Assembly (NCBI GenBank): GCA_021793115.1
Contig: JAJYTJ010000158.1
Span: 1-8,630 of the forward strand
Reading direction: 5' to 3'
DNA from: Actinomycetes bacterium
GTDB lineage: Bacteria; Actinomycetota; Actinomycetes; Actinomycetales; Cellulomonadaceae
Length of the DNA: 8,630 bases
The notes beneath the pieces are model-generated. The model searched no databases and was not told the origin of the DNA. It was given only the letters and a program-made list of their open reading frames with translations. The translations under genes were made by a program, and so were the position numbers. Positions 1 through 6,624 of the stretch are shown here, one piece after another (position 1 is the first letter of the stretch; each line of letters begins with the position of its first letter).

Positions 1-139
1 GCATCGTCGTGGTCTTGCCGGCGCCGTTGGCACCGATGAGGGTGACCAGCTCGCCCTCCTCCACCGTGAGCGAGATGCCGCGCACGGCCTCGATCCGGCC
101 GTAGGAGACCGTGAGGTCCTTGAGCTCAAGCAGTGGCAT
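1..139 (-). CDS. livF: Branched-chain amino acid ABC transporter ATPase LivF (5' part only)
   Basis: Only the first 46 residues lie in the window; the gene continues past the left edge. The protein starts MPLLELKDLTVSYG and reaches a Walker A box GANGAGKT at residues 36-43. This is the usual position for the short (about 235-aa) LivF-type ATPase, one of the two cytoplasmic ATP-hydrolysing subunits that power the LivHM permease. The ATG at 139 is preferred because it gives the family-typical N-terminus. It lies 14 nt inside the end of livG, so translation is probably coupled. Only a G-run about 11 nt upstream could serve as a ribosome site. The assignment as LivF rather than LivG rests on the short N-terminus, the VSYG/EAVRGIS wording and its place after livG. 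The signature motif and Walker B are outside the window. Confidence 0.9.
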   Translation of the reverse strand, partial: MPLLELKDLTVSYGRIEAVRGISLTVEEGELVTLIGANGAGKTTTM

Positions 140-1130
140 CGTCGGGAACCCCCAGGTAGGCGGCGATGACTGCCGGGTCGGAGGCGACCTCGGCCGGCAG
201 CCCTTCGGCGATCTTGCGTCCGAACTCCAGCACGACGATCCGGTCCGTCACGCCCATGACGAGCCGCATGTCGTGCTCGATGAGCAGCACCGTGTAGCCG
301 TCGTCCCGGATCTTGCGGATGAGGTCCATGAGCTCGGCCTTCTCCGTCGGGTTGAAGCCGGCGGCCGGTTCGTCCAGGCAGAGCAGCTTCGGCTCGGTGG
401 CCAACGCCCGGGCGATCTCCAGCCGGCGTTGGTCGCCGTACGGCAGGTTGCGGGCCTGCTGGGTGGCGCGCCGGCCGATGCCGACGAACTCCAGCAGGGC
501 CATGCCGCGCTCCAGGGCGTCGCGCTCCTCCGCGCGGTGCCGGGGGCTGCGGAACAGGGCACCCGGCACCGACGTGCGGTGCCGGGCATCGGTCCCCACG
601 ACGACGTTCTCCAGGGCGGTCATGTCGGAGAACAGCCGGATGTTCTGGAAGGTGCGGGCGATGCCCAGGCGGGTGATCTGGTTGCGCTTGATCGCGCCGA
701 TGGGCCGGCCGTCGAAGACCACCTGCCCGCTCGTCGGCCGGTAAACCCCCGTCATGGTGTTGAAGCACGTCGTCTTGCCGGCGCCGTTCGGCCCGATGAG
801 CCCGAGGATCTCGCCGCGCCTGATGTCGAACGACACCGCGTCGAGCGCGACGAGGCCGCCGAACCGCATGGTGACGGCGTCCATCTGCAGCAGGGCGGCG
901 CCGACCTCGGTGGCGATCCTCCGCTCGGTGGCGACGAGGTGGGCCACCGCCTCCGGATCGGCCAGCTCCGGGTCGACCTCCGCCACGTCCACCGCGACCT
1001 GCGACTCCACGCCGCCGTCCGGGAGGAACTCCTCCTCGACGGAGTCCTGCGTGAGGTACTCCCCCTCGGTCCCGAGGTGCTGGTCGCCGTGCTCGGCGCC
1101 GGCCCGCGGCTCGTTCGGACCGATGCTCAT
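126..1130 (-). CDS. livG: Branched-chain amino acid ABC transporter ATPase LivG with acidic N-terminal extension
   Basis: This 334-aa ABC ATPase is the second cytoplasmic engine of the importer. Visible motifs are Walker A GPNGAGKT (113-120), Q-loop FQN (161-163), a signature loop NLPYGDQRRLEIAR (228-241), Walker B LLCLDEP (249-255), D-loop AAGFNP (256-261) and switch His286 in IEHDM. The C-terminal IAEGLPAEV...YLG is typical of LivG. The signature reads LPYG where LSYG is usual. The ATG at 1130 overlaps the livM stop as ATGA and has a G-rich ribosome site (GAGGGGGG, 6-nt spacer), which fixes the start. As a result about 80 residues precede the first ATPase strand (QMDAVTMRFGG). This extension is highly acidic (18 Asp/Glu in the first 69 residues) and is absent from ordinary LivG proteins of about 255 aa. 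Its role is unknown. The 3' end overlaps livF. Confidence 0.93.
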   Translation of the reverse strand: MSIGPNEPRAGAEHGDQHLGTEGEYLTQDSVEEEFLPDGGVESQVAVDVAEVDPELADPEAVAHLVATERRIATEVGAALLQMDAVTMRFGGLVALDAVSFDIRRGEILGLIGPNGAGKTTCFNTMTGVYRPTSGQVVFDGRPIGAIKRNQITRLGIARTFQNIRLFSDMTALENVVVGTDARHRTSVPGALFRSPRHRAEERDALERGMALLEFVGIGRRATQQARNLPYGDQRRLEIARALATEPKLLCLDEPAAGFNPTEKAELMDLIRKIRDDGYTVLLIEHDMRLVMGVTDRIVVLEFGRKIAEGLPAEVASDPAVIAAYLGVPDDATA

Positions 1131-2380
1131 CGCGCACCCCCCTCGGCGGGCTCGTCGTGGACCGTCGGCACGTCCGGCGTCCCGTCGGCGAGCGCCAGCG
1201 TGGCGCGCCGTGCCGCCTGGTACAGCCCCCGGCCGAGCGCGAGCAGCTTCTGACGGGCCGGGAACAGCCCCTGCGGCCGGAAGATCATCAGCGCCATCAG
1301 CGCCAGGCCGAAGAACAGGTACTTGTAGTTGGCGATCTCGTCGCCGTTGATCGGGACGCCGAACAACGACGTGCGGCCGAGGAAGAAGTTCGGCAGGTAG
1401 ACGATGATGAACGCGCCCAGGATGACGCCCAGCTTGTTGCCCTGGCCGCCGACGATGACGGCGCACAGGAACAGCATCGAGTTGATGACGTTGAACGTGG
1501 TCGGCGCGACGAACTGCACCTGGCCGGCGTAGATCGCGCCGGACAGCCCGCCGATCGAGGCCCCGATGACGAACGCCCACAGCTTGAACTTGAACGTCGG
1601 CACGCCCATGATCTCGGCCGCGTCCTCGTCCTCGCGGATCGCCACCCAGGCACGCCCGACACGGGAGCGCTCGAGGTTCCCGACGAACAGCAGCGCGACG
1701 ACGATGAGCACCAGGGAGACCCAGTACCACCACAGGCCGGCGTTCCACGGCGGTGTCGCGTTGCCGGCGGAGAAGATGCCGGTGGGCCGGGCCGCGCTCC
1801 GGGCGACCTGCGGGTACGCGATCTCCGAGAGCCCCCGGCCGCCGCCGGTGATGTTGTCGAGGTTGTCGGCCAGGAGCCGGACGATCTCGCCGAAGCCGAG
1901 CGTGACGATCGCGAGGTAGTCGCCGCGCAGCCGCAGCGTCGGGGAGCCGAGGATGAGGCCGGAGACCGCGGTGATGAGGATGGCGATCGGCACCGCCAGC
2001 AGCCAGCCCCACTGCTTGGGCAGCCAGCCGTTGGTCTGGTTCCACGGGCTGTCCGGGCTGGTCAGCAGGCCCACGGTGTAGGCGCCGATGGCGTAGAAGC
2101 CGACGTAGCCGAGGTCGAGCAGCCCGGCGGAGCCGACGACGACGTTGAGCCCGATCGCCAGCAGCGCGTACATGCCGAACTGCGCCATGACGGTGCCGAA
2201 GTCGGTGCCCACGGTGGTGAGCACCGGGAGCCGCAGCACGGGCAGGAAGGCGATGAGGACCAGGGCCGGCGCGCCGATGCCCCACTGGGCCGGGCGGGGC
2301 AGGGTCTCCCACCACAGCCGGACGCGGTCGCCGACGCCGAGGTGAGGGGCGGCCGGCGCGGTGGCGGTCGTCGTCGTCAT
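1127..2380 (-). CDS. livM: Branched-chain amino acid ABC transporter permease LivM
   Basis: This 417-aa polytopic membrane protein is one half of the transport channel. Hydrophobic segments begin near residue 36 (APALVLIAFLPV) and continue through 67-107, 125-146, 216-234, 267-290, 300-330 and 353-367. Family marks are GLNVVVGSAGLLDLGYVGFYAIGAY (78-101), SPTLRLRGDYLAIVTLGFGEI (146-166) and the ATPase-coupling loop GRAWVAIREDEDAAEIMGV (242-260), ending FRPQGLF (367-373). A polar tail of about 40 residues follows the last helix. The ATG at 2380 overlaps the livH stop as ATGA and follows GGGAGG at 8 nt. The stop overlaps the livG start in the same way. It belongs to the BPD_transp_2 (LivHM) permease family; the exact substrate cannot be read from sequence. 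Confidence 0.95.
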   Translation of the reverse strand: MTTTTATAPAAPHLGVGDRVRLWWETLPRPAQWGIGAPALVLIAFLPVLRLPVLTTVGTDFGTVMAQFGMYALLAIGLNVVVGSAGLLDLGYVGFYAIGAYTVGLLTSPDSPWNQTNGWLPKQWGWLLAVPIAILITAVSGLILGSPTLRLRGDYLAIVTLGFGEIVRLLADNLDNITGGGRGLSEIAYPQVARSAARPTGIFSAGNATPPWNAGLWWYWVSLVLIVVALLFVGNLERSRVGRAWVAIREDEDAAEIMGVPTFKFKLWAFVIGASIGGLSGAIYAGQVQFVAPTTFNVINSMLFLCAVIVGGQGNKLGVILGAFIIVYLPNFFLGRTSLFGVPINGDEIANYKYLFFGLALMALMIFRPQGLFPARQKLLALGRGLYQAARRATLALADGTPDVPTVHDEPAEGGAR

Positions 2381-3411
2381 GCGCGGGCCCTCCCGAGCGA
2401 CTCGCCGAGGATGCCGGTGGGCCGGAACATCAGCACCAGCACCAGCAGGACGAACGCCACCACGTCGCGCCACTGGGTGCCGAAGACCGCCTGGCCGTAC
2501 AGCTCCATGACGCCCAGCAGCAGGCCGCCGAGCAGCGCGCCGCGGAGGTTGCCGATGCCGCCGAGCACGGCGGCGCAGAACGCCTTGATGCCGAGGATGA
2601 ACCCGCCGTTGTAGATGATCCCGTTGGGCACGCGCAGCGTGTAGAGCAGGGCGGCCGCCCCGGCGAGCATGCCGCCGACGAGGAACGTCTGCATGATGAC
2701 GCGCTCGCGGGACACCCCCATGAGGGTGGCGGTCACCGGGTCCTGCGCGACGGCGCGGATGCCGCGGCCGAACTTCGTCGCGTTGATGAACCGGTCGGTG
2801 GCGAAGGCGAGGACCAGGGCGGCCACGACGATGACGAGGTCGACGTTCGTCACCTCGGCGCTGCCGATGTGGAACTGCACGGTGGGGTCGACGAGCCGGA
2901 TGGGCTGCTGGGCGTTGAGCCCGCCGAGCAGGTTGCCGGTCAGGTGCGGCAGGACGAAGTGGACGAACTCCTGGAGCACGAACGAGGCGCCGATCGCGGT
3001 GATGAGGAAGACGAGCGCGGGCGCCCCTCGCCGGCGCAGCGGCCGGTAGGCGACCCGTTCCAGGCCAACTGCCGCGGCGCCGGAGACCGCCATGCCGCCG
3101 AGGGTCGCCAGCCCGAGGAACAGGATCGTCTGGGCGATGCCGTAGTTGTACGTGTTCCCGTTCGGTGCGAAGCCGAGCAGCCAGAGCGTGACGTACGAGC
3201 CGAACATGCCGAGCATGAAGATCTCGGAGTGGGCGAAGTTGATGAGCCGCAGCACGCCGTAGACCAGCGTGTACCCGACCGCGACCAGCGCGTAGATCGA
3301 GCCGTACGTCAGGCCGTCGATCGTCAGCGCCCAGAAGCTGTGCACCAGGGCGCCGATGTCGAAGGGATTGCTCAGGGCGGCCAGCGGACCGGCCGTCAGG
3401 ACTGCGCTCAA
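2377..3411 (-). CDS. livH: Branched-chain amino acid ABC transporter permease LivH
   Basis: This is the partner permease to LivM, 344 aa from the TTG start chosen here. The LivH hallmark is GSIYALVAVGYTLVYGVLRLINFAHSEIFMLGMF (37-70), which starts the first long hydrophobic block. Further membrane segments lie at about 93-117, 132-153, 189-205, 241-258, 270-302 and 316-329. The cytoplasmic coupling loop is GRGIRAVAQDPVTATLMGV (215-233) and the protein ends FRPTGILGESLG. The TTG at 3411 is favoured because GAGGAG lies 5 nt upstream. The frame stays open to a GTG at 3480, and another GTG is at 3429, but neither has a ribosome site, and the extra Ala/Pro/Arg-rich residues look non-coding. The gene lies 115 nt after the binding-protein stop and overlaps livM by 4 nt. 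Confidence 0.92.
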   Translation of the reverse strand: MSAVLTAGPLAALSNPFDIGALVHSFWALTIDGLTYGSIYALVAVGYTLVYGVLRLINFAHSEIFMLGMFGSYVTLWLLGFAPNGNTYNYGIAQTILFLGLATLGGMAVSGAAAVGLERVAYRPLRRRGAPALVFLITAIGASFVLQEFVHFVLPHLTGNLLGGLNAQQPIRLVDPTVQFHIGSAEVTNVDLVIVVAALVLAFATDRFINATKFGRGIRAVAQDPVTATLMGVSRERVIMQTFLVGGMLAGAAALLYTLRVPNGIIYNGGFILGIKAFCAAVLGGIGNLRGALLGGLLLGVMELYGQAVFGTQWRDVVAFVLLVLVLMFRPTGILGESLGRARA

Positions 3412-3416
3412 GGGGG

Positions 3417-3422
3417 CTCCTC
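3417..3422 (-). promoter_or_regulatory. Ribosome binding site deciding the livH TTG start
   Basis: On the minus strand GAGGAG is followed by five C residues and then TTG at 3411. It is the only good Shine-Dalgarno match near the livH 5' end and argues against the upstream GTG codons at 3429 and 3480. Confidence 0.65.
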
Positions 3423-3480
3423 GGCTCACAGGGGGCGCGCAGGCGGCGCGGGCCGGCGCGGCGGGACGGGACACACACAC

Positions 3481-3519
3481 GCGGCGGCAGCCCGGGTCCG
3501 GTGGGACCCGGGCCGCCGC
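3481..3519 (-). terminator. Large GC hairpin between binding-protein gene and livH (attenuator or mRNA-stabilising stem)
   Basis: A perfect 10-bp stem (GCCCGGGTCC at 3490-3499 with GGACCCGGGC at 3504-3513, 4-nt loop) is extended by a second 6-bp stem (GCGGCG at 3481-3486 with CGCCGC at 3514-3519) across a 3-nt bulge. It begins 7 nt after the binding-protein stop on the minus strand. No U-run follows; the RNA continues with a GU repeat. It may therefore be a partial terminator or a 3'-end stabiliser, as seen after other ABC binding-protein genes. Either role would lower permease expression relative to the binding protein. Confidence 0.6.
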
Positions 3520-3526
3520 ACGGTGG

Positions 3527-4786
3527 TCACTTCACCTGGTAGATCCAGGTGGTGGTGGCACCGAGCTCACCGGTGCTGTCCCACTTGTAGTGCTTGGCCA
3601 GCCCCTGGCCGTCGTAGTTGGCGACGAAGTTGACCATGCCCTGGCGGTCCTTCACGCCGGAGTCGATGCCCTTGAGGATGATCGTCGCCAGGTCGTAGCC
3701 CTCGACCGAGTAGGTGCCGGAGGCCTGCCCGAACTTCGCCTGGTACTTGGCCGCGTAGGCCTGCGGGGCCGGGCCGCACGGGCACGTCAGGTAGGCGCCC
3801 TTGGCCGCGGAGCCGGCCTGCTTGATGAGCTGCGGGTCGTTGACGCCGTCGTCGGACACGAACGCGGCGGTGACGCCGGCCGAGCGGAGCTGCGACAGGA
3901 ACGGCGCCGCCTCGGCGTAGTACCCGGCGTAGTAGATGGCGTCCGGCGACTCGCTCTTGATGAGCTGCACGGTGGCGGAGAAGTCCTTGTCACCGGTCTT
4001 CACCTTGCCGGCGCACGCCGAGTCCGCGGCGGAGCCGAGCGTCTTGGTGACGACCTGGGCCAGGCCGACGCCGTAGTCGGAGTCGTCCTGGACGACGCAG
4101 ACCTTCTTGTAGCCGAGCGCGCCCGTCATGTAGTTCGCCGCGGCCGCGCCCTGCGAGTTGTCGTTGCCCAGGCCGCGGAAGAAGTTCTTCCAGCCCTGCT
4201 GGGTCAGCGAGGGGTTGGTCGCGGACGGGGTGAGCATCAGCAGGTTGGCCTGGCTGAACACCGGGCCGGTCGCCTTGGACTCGCCGGAGAACGCGGGACC
4301 GACGATGCCGATGACCGAGGAGTCGGACACCACGGACGGCGCCACCTGGGTGGCCTTCTCCGGGGCGCCCTCGGTGTCGAACTTCTTCAGCTGCACCTGG
4401 CAGCCGGAGTTGGCCGCGTTGTGCTCGTCGATCGCGAGCTGGACGCCGTTGACGATGTTCTGGCCGAGCGCGGCGTTCGCGCCGGTCAGCGCACCCATCA
4501 TCGCGATGGCGACGCCGGAGCAGGTCGCCTTGCCGTCGCCGGCGGGGTCGGCCGGTGCCGTCGACGCGGAGGCCGTGACCTCCTTTCCGGAGGAGTCCAC
4601 CTGGACCAGGGGCTGGATCGTCAGGGCGCCGCCGCCGCCGGCCGCGGCCGAGGACGACGCGTTCGCCGAGGCCGGCGAGCCGCCGCCGCTGGTCCCGGCA
4701 GCCGACTTCGAGGAACACCCGACGAGCACGAGCCCGGCAATCATGACGAGCGCCACGCCCGTCAGGCGCGGTGTCGATCTGCGCAT
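3527..4786 (-). CDS. livK: Branched-chain amino acid ABC transporter substrate-binding lipoprotein
   Basis: This 419-aa secreted lipoprotein captures the ligand outside the membrane and delivers it to LivHM. The N-terminus MRRSTPRLTG is followed by a hydrophobic core and a lipobox LVGC (21-24), so Cys24 is the predicted lipidation site. Residues 25-88 form a Ser/Ala/Gly-rich linker. The type I periplasmic-binding fold begins at about 90 (SGVAIAMMGALTG), with family motifs GQNIVNGVQLAIDEHN (108-123), IGIVGPAFSGES (159-170), NLLMLTPSATNPSLT (181-195) and YSVEGYDLATIIL (359-371). A CPC pair lies at 335-337, with further cysteines at 89, 129, 230 and 258 that could form disulfides. The ATG at 4786 has GGAGGT 5 nt upstream. 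As the promoter-proximal gene of the liv operon it is probably the most highly expressed. The sequence resembles LivK/LivJ more than the urea-binding UrtA, but the ligand is not proven. Confidence 0.92.
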   Translation of the reverse strand: MRRSTPRLTGVALVMIAGLVLVGCSSKSAAGTSGGGSPASANASSSAAAGGGGALTIQPLVQVDSSGKEVTASASTAPADPAGDGKATCSGVAIAMMGALTGANAALGQNIVNGVQLAIDEHNAANSGCQVQLKKFDTEGAPEKATQVAPSVVSDSSVIGIVGPAFSGESKATGPVFSQANLLMLTPSATNPSLTQQGWKNFFRGLGNDNSQGAAAANYMTGALGYKKVCVVQDDSDYGVGLAQVVTKTLGSAADSACAGKVKTGDKDFSATVQLIKSESPDAIYYAGYYAEAAPFLSQLRSAGVTAAFVSDDGVNDPQLIKQAGSAAKGAYLTCPCGPAPQAYAAKYQAKFGQASGTYSVEGYDLATIILKGIDSGVKDRQGMVNFVANYDGQGLAKHYKWDSTGELGATTTWIYQVK

Positions 4787-4873
4787 GTGCTACCTCCGTG
4801 GTTGTTGGGCGACCAGGGTGCCCGGTTCCCGACCCGTCAGCGTCGGGGTTGGGCGTCAAGGTAGGCCCGTAGC

Positions 4874-4889
4874 GTTTCAGTTGCGTTAC
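4874..4889 (-). promoter_or_regulatory. Candidate GlnR box upstream of the liv operon
   Basis: On the minus strand the sequence reads GTAAC, six bases (gcaact), then GAAAC. This matches exactly the a/b half-site pair GTnAC-n6-GAAAC described for the actinobacterial nitrogen regulator GlnR. Its near edge lies 87 nt upstream of the binding-protein ATG. The next expected half-sites on either side are not conserved, so this would be a single GlnR box. It overlaps a 21-bp dyad (GTTGCG at 4880-4885, CGCAAC at 4895-4900) that could be a separate operator. No convincing -10 element was identified downstream; TACCTT at 4863-4858 is a weak candidate. GlnR control of this operon is inference from the match. 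Confidence 0.5.
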
Positions 4890-4904
4890 CGCGGCGCAAC
4901 GACG

Positions 4905-4940
4905 GATCACGATTCGAGGACCCCATCGTCCAGCGTGATC
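4905..4940. promoter_or_regulatory. Interrupted dyad between the MATE gene and the liv operon
   Basis: Arms GATCACG (4905-4911) and CGTGATC (4934-4940) flank an inner stem GGAC/GTCC (4918-4921 with 4928-4931, 6-nt loop). The right arm lies in a perfect palindrome GTGATCAC (4935-4942). It begins about 14 nt after the MATE stop on the minus strand, so it could be a weak terminator for that gene. It could also be an operator for the liv promoter. There is no T-run after it. Confidence 0.3.
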
Positions 4941-4954
4941 ACAACGCCGGGACC

Positions 4955-6307
4955 TCACCCTCGATCCGATCCCGGTACTGTCCACCCTGAACCGCGGGCG
5001 CGCCACCCCGTCGTCACGGCGCGGGACGCGAGGAACACGCCGGCGAACGCCGCCCAGAGCCACGCCAGCCCGGCGCCGCCGCCCGGCGCCCAGGAGCGCA
5101 CCGCGAGCGCCGCCGGCAGGTAGACGACGAGCGTGACCGCGCCGGCTCGGGCGAGGAAGACCCCGTCGCCCGCGCCGATGAGCACGCCGTCGAGCACGAA
5201 GACCCAGCCGGCCATCGGCAGGCACACCGCGGCGACGAGCAGCGCGAGGACCGCGGGCCGGCGCACCTCGTCGTCCGCGGAGAAGAGCCGGACCAGCCAC
5301 GGCGAGAGGATCGCGACGAGCAGCCCGAGCCCGGCCCCGACGGCCACGCCCCAGGCCAGGGTGCGGCGCAGCAGGGCGCGGGCGCGCGGCACGTCGGCCC
5401 CGCCGAGCGCGTGCCCGACGAGCGCCTGGGCCGCGATCGCCAGGGCGTCGAGCGCGAACGCCGTCAGGCCCCACACGGCGTTGACCACCTGGTGGGCGGC
5501 GAGCGTCGCGGTGCCCAGGCCGGCCGCGACCCACGTGGTGAGGACGATGGCGGCGCGCAGCGTCGCGGTGCGGACGAGCAGCGGCGTGCCCGCCCGCAGC
5601 GAGCCGCGCAGGCCGCCGGCCGTGGCGCGGACCGGCACCCCCCGGCGCCGGGCCCCTCGCACGACGAGGGCGCCGAGCCATGCCGCCATCGCCACCTGGG
5701 TGGCGGCGGTCCCCAATCCAGAGCCGGCGATGCCCATGCCGGCGCCGTAGACGAGCGTCGCGTTCAGTCCTGCGTTCACCGCCGCGCCGGCCGCGGCGAC
5801 GAGCAGCGGGGTGCGGGTGTCCTGCAGACCACGCAGCACGCCGGTGGCAGCCAGCACCGCGAGCATCCCCGGCAGCCCGGGTGCGGAGAACCGCAGGTAC
5901 GTCACTGCCTGGTGGGCTGCGTCGCCGGCCGCGCCGAGGGTGTCGACGAGCCATGGCGCACCCGCCAGCACGAGGGCCGCGAGCAGCGCCCCGAGCGCGA
6001 GCGCGAGCCACAGGCCGTCGATGCCGGAGCGCAGCGCGCCGGCCTCGTCGTGCGCCCCGAGGCGCCGGGCGACCGTGGCCGTGGTCGCGTACGCGAGGAA
6101 CACGCACAGGCCGACGACGGTGGTCAGGACGGTCGAGGCCACGGCGAGCCCCGCGAGCGGCGCCGGCCCGAGGTGCCCGACGATGGCGGAGTCCACCAGC
6201 ACGAACAGCGGCTCGGCGACGAGCGCGCCGAGGGCCGGCACCGCCAACGCCAGGAGCTGGCGGTCGATCGTGGACGGTGGGTGTCCATCAGGTGAAATCC
6301 CGGCCAA
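4955..6307 (-). CDS. MATE family (DinF-like) efflux transporter
   Basis: This polytopic cation-coupled exporter has 450 aa from the TTG at 6307, the usual length for MATE proteins with 12 helices. Family marks are IDRQLLALAVPALGALVAEPLF (14-35), VDSAIVGHLG (38-47), TGVLRGLQDTRTPLL (155-169) opening the linker to helix 5, HQVVNAVWGLTAFALDALAIAAQALVGHALG (272-302) in the second repeat and VLDGVLIGAGDGVF (371-384). These place it in the DinF-like branch, whose substrates range from drugs to bile salts and metabolites; the substrate here is unknown. The start is uncertain: TTG 6307 gives the best length, and GTG 6343 and GTG 6409 are alternatives with no better ribosome site. The nearest ATG (6317) is out of frame and encodes a 9-codon leader-like ORF ending at 6288. 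Its promoter probably lies in the shared region with dnaB; GATACT at 6394-6389 is a possible -10. The gene ends 168 nt before the liv operon. Confidence 0.88.
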   Translation of the reverse strand: MAGISPDGHPPSTIDRQLLALAVPALGALVAEPLFVLVDSAIVGHLGPAPLAGLAVASTVLTTVVGLCVFLAYATTATVARRLGAHDEAGALRSGIDGLWLALALGALLAALVLAGAPWLVDTLGAAGDAAHQAVTYLRFSAPGLPGMLAVLAATGVLRGLQDTRTPLLVAAAGAAVNAGLNATLVYGAGMGIAGSGLGTAATQVAMAAWLGALVVRGARRRGVPVRATAGGLRGSLRAGTPLLVRTATLRAAIVLTTWVAAGLGTATLAAHQVVNAVWGLTAFALDALAIAAQALVGHALGGADVPRARALLRRTLAWGVAVGAGLGLLVAILSPWLVRLFSADDEVRRPAVLALLVAAVCLPMAGWVFVLDGVLIGAGDGVFLARAGAVTLVVYLPAALAVRSWAPGGGAGLAWLWAAFAGVFLASRAVTTGWRARGSGWTVPGSDRG

Positions 6308-6326
6308 CTCGCCCCATGTTCTTCGG

Positions 6327-6345
6327 TTCCACAGCCCGTGCACAG
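6327..6345. repeat. 19-nt imperfect direct repeat, copy 1 (MATE/dnaB intergenic)
   Basis: TTCCACAGCCCGTGCACAG matches the second copy at 6404-6422 at 16 of 19 positions, with starts 77 nt apart. Both copies carry TCCAC and GTGCACAG blocks, so each could hold a protein-binding site. This copy lies in the 5' leader of the MATE gene. Confidence 0.45.
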
Positions 6346-6389
6346 TGACGCCGCAGGTCGCTGAGCCGCGGGAACGCCGCGCGCGACCA

Positions 6390-6398
6390 GTATCCACA
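6390..6398 (+). promoter_or_regulatory. DnaA-box-like site
   Basis: GTATCCACA differs from the DnaA consensus TTATCCACA at the first base only. A weaker match (CCGTCCACA, 7 of 9 to TTGTCCACA) lies on the minus strand at 6469-6477. The site overlaps the possible -10 of the MATE gene. It could reflect DnaA control of dnaB or chance in a TCCACA-rich stretch. Confidence 0.3.
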
Positions 6399-6403
6399 GT
6401 CCT

Positions 6404-6422
6404 TTCCACGTCCTGTGCACAG
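6404..6422. repeat. 19-nt imperfect direct repeat, copy 2 (MATE/dnaB intergenic)
   Basis: TTCCACGTCCTGTGCACAG is the second copy of the repeat at 6327-6345 (16 of 19 identical). It is immediately preceded by TATCCACAGTCC, giving a run of three TCCAC words in about 30 nt. Confidence 0.45.
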
Positions 6423-6483
6423 CCGCGTGCGGGCGGTCAACACCCGTCCCCAGGCAGTCAACAGGGGGTGTGGACGGCGGTCG

Positions 6484-6512
6484 TTGTGCGGTCGGTCGTG
6501 GGCCCTTAGCCT
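6484..6512 (+). promoter_or_regulatory. Possible promoter of dnaB
   Basis: TTGTGC (6484-6489) and TAGCCT (6507-6512) are separated by 17 nt, fitting the loose actinobacterial TTGnnn/TAnnnT housekeeping pattern. Transcription from about 6519 would leave a leader of about 105 nt before the dnaB GTG. The remainder of 6513-6610 shows no gene and no clear structured RNA. Confidence 0.35.
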
Positions 6513-6624
6513 CGGGGTCGTCGTCGGTCCGGGGGCCGGTCTCGGGGGTCGTCGCGGCGCAGTGTCGGAGGCCGCGGGTAGAACACGTGTTCACGACGGG
6601 TGACGGCGGCGAGGGGTGGAACCG

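Noticed and set aside
1157..2614. Long plus-strand open frame opposite livM and livH
   Set aside because: It is an Arg/Asp/Glu-rich antisense shadow of GC-rich coding DNA. The minus strand encodes clear permease motifs with ribosome sites and start/stop overlaps.
3471..3480. CA dinucleotide repeat as a phase-variation tract
   Set aside because: It has only five repeat units and lies upstream of the best livH start in the untranslated spacer, so slippage would not change a reading frame.
1..4786. Urea transporter (urtABCDE) in place of a liv operon
   Set aside because: The GlnR box made this worth considering. However, the binding protein has LivK-type motifs (GPAFSGES, LLMLTPSATNP), and the permeases and ATPases read as LivH/M/G/F. 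Ligand identity still needs experiment.
3356..4864. Long plus-strand open frame opposite the binding-protein gene
   Set aside because: It shows no recognisable domain and low-complexity Gly/Arg/Val composition, and it lies antisense to a well-supported lipoprotein gene.
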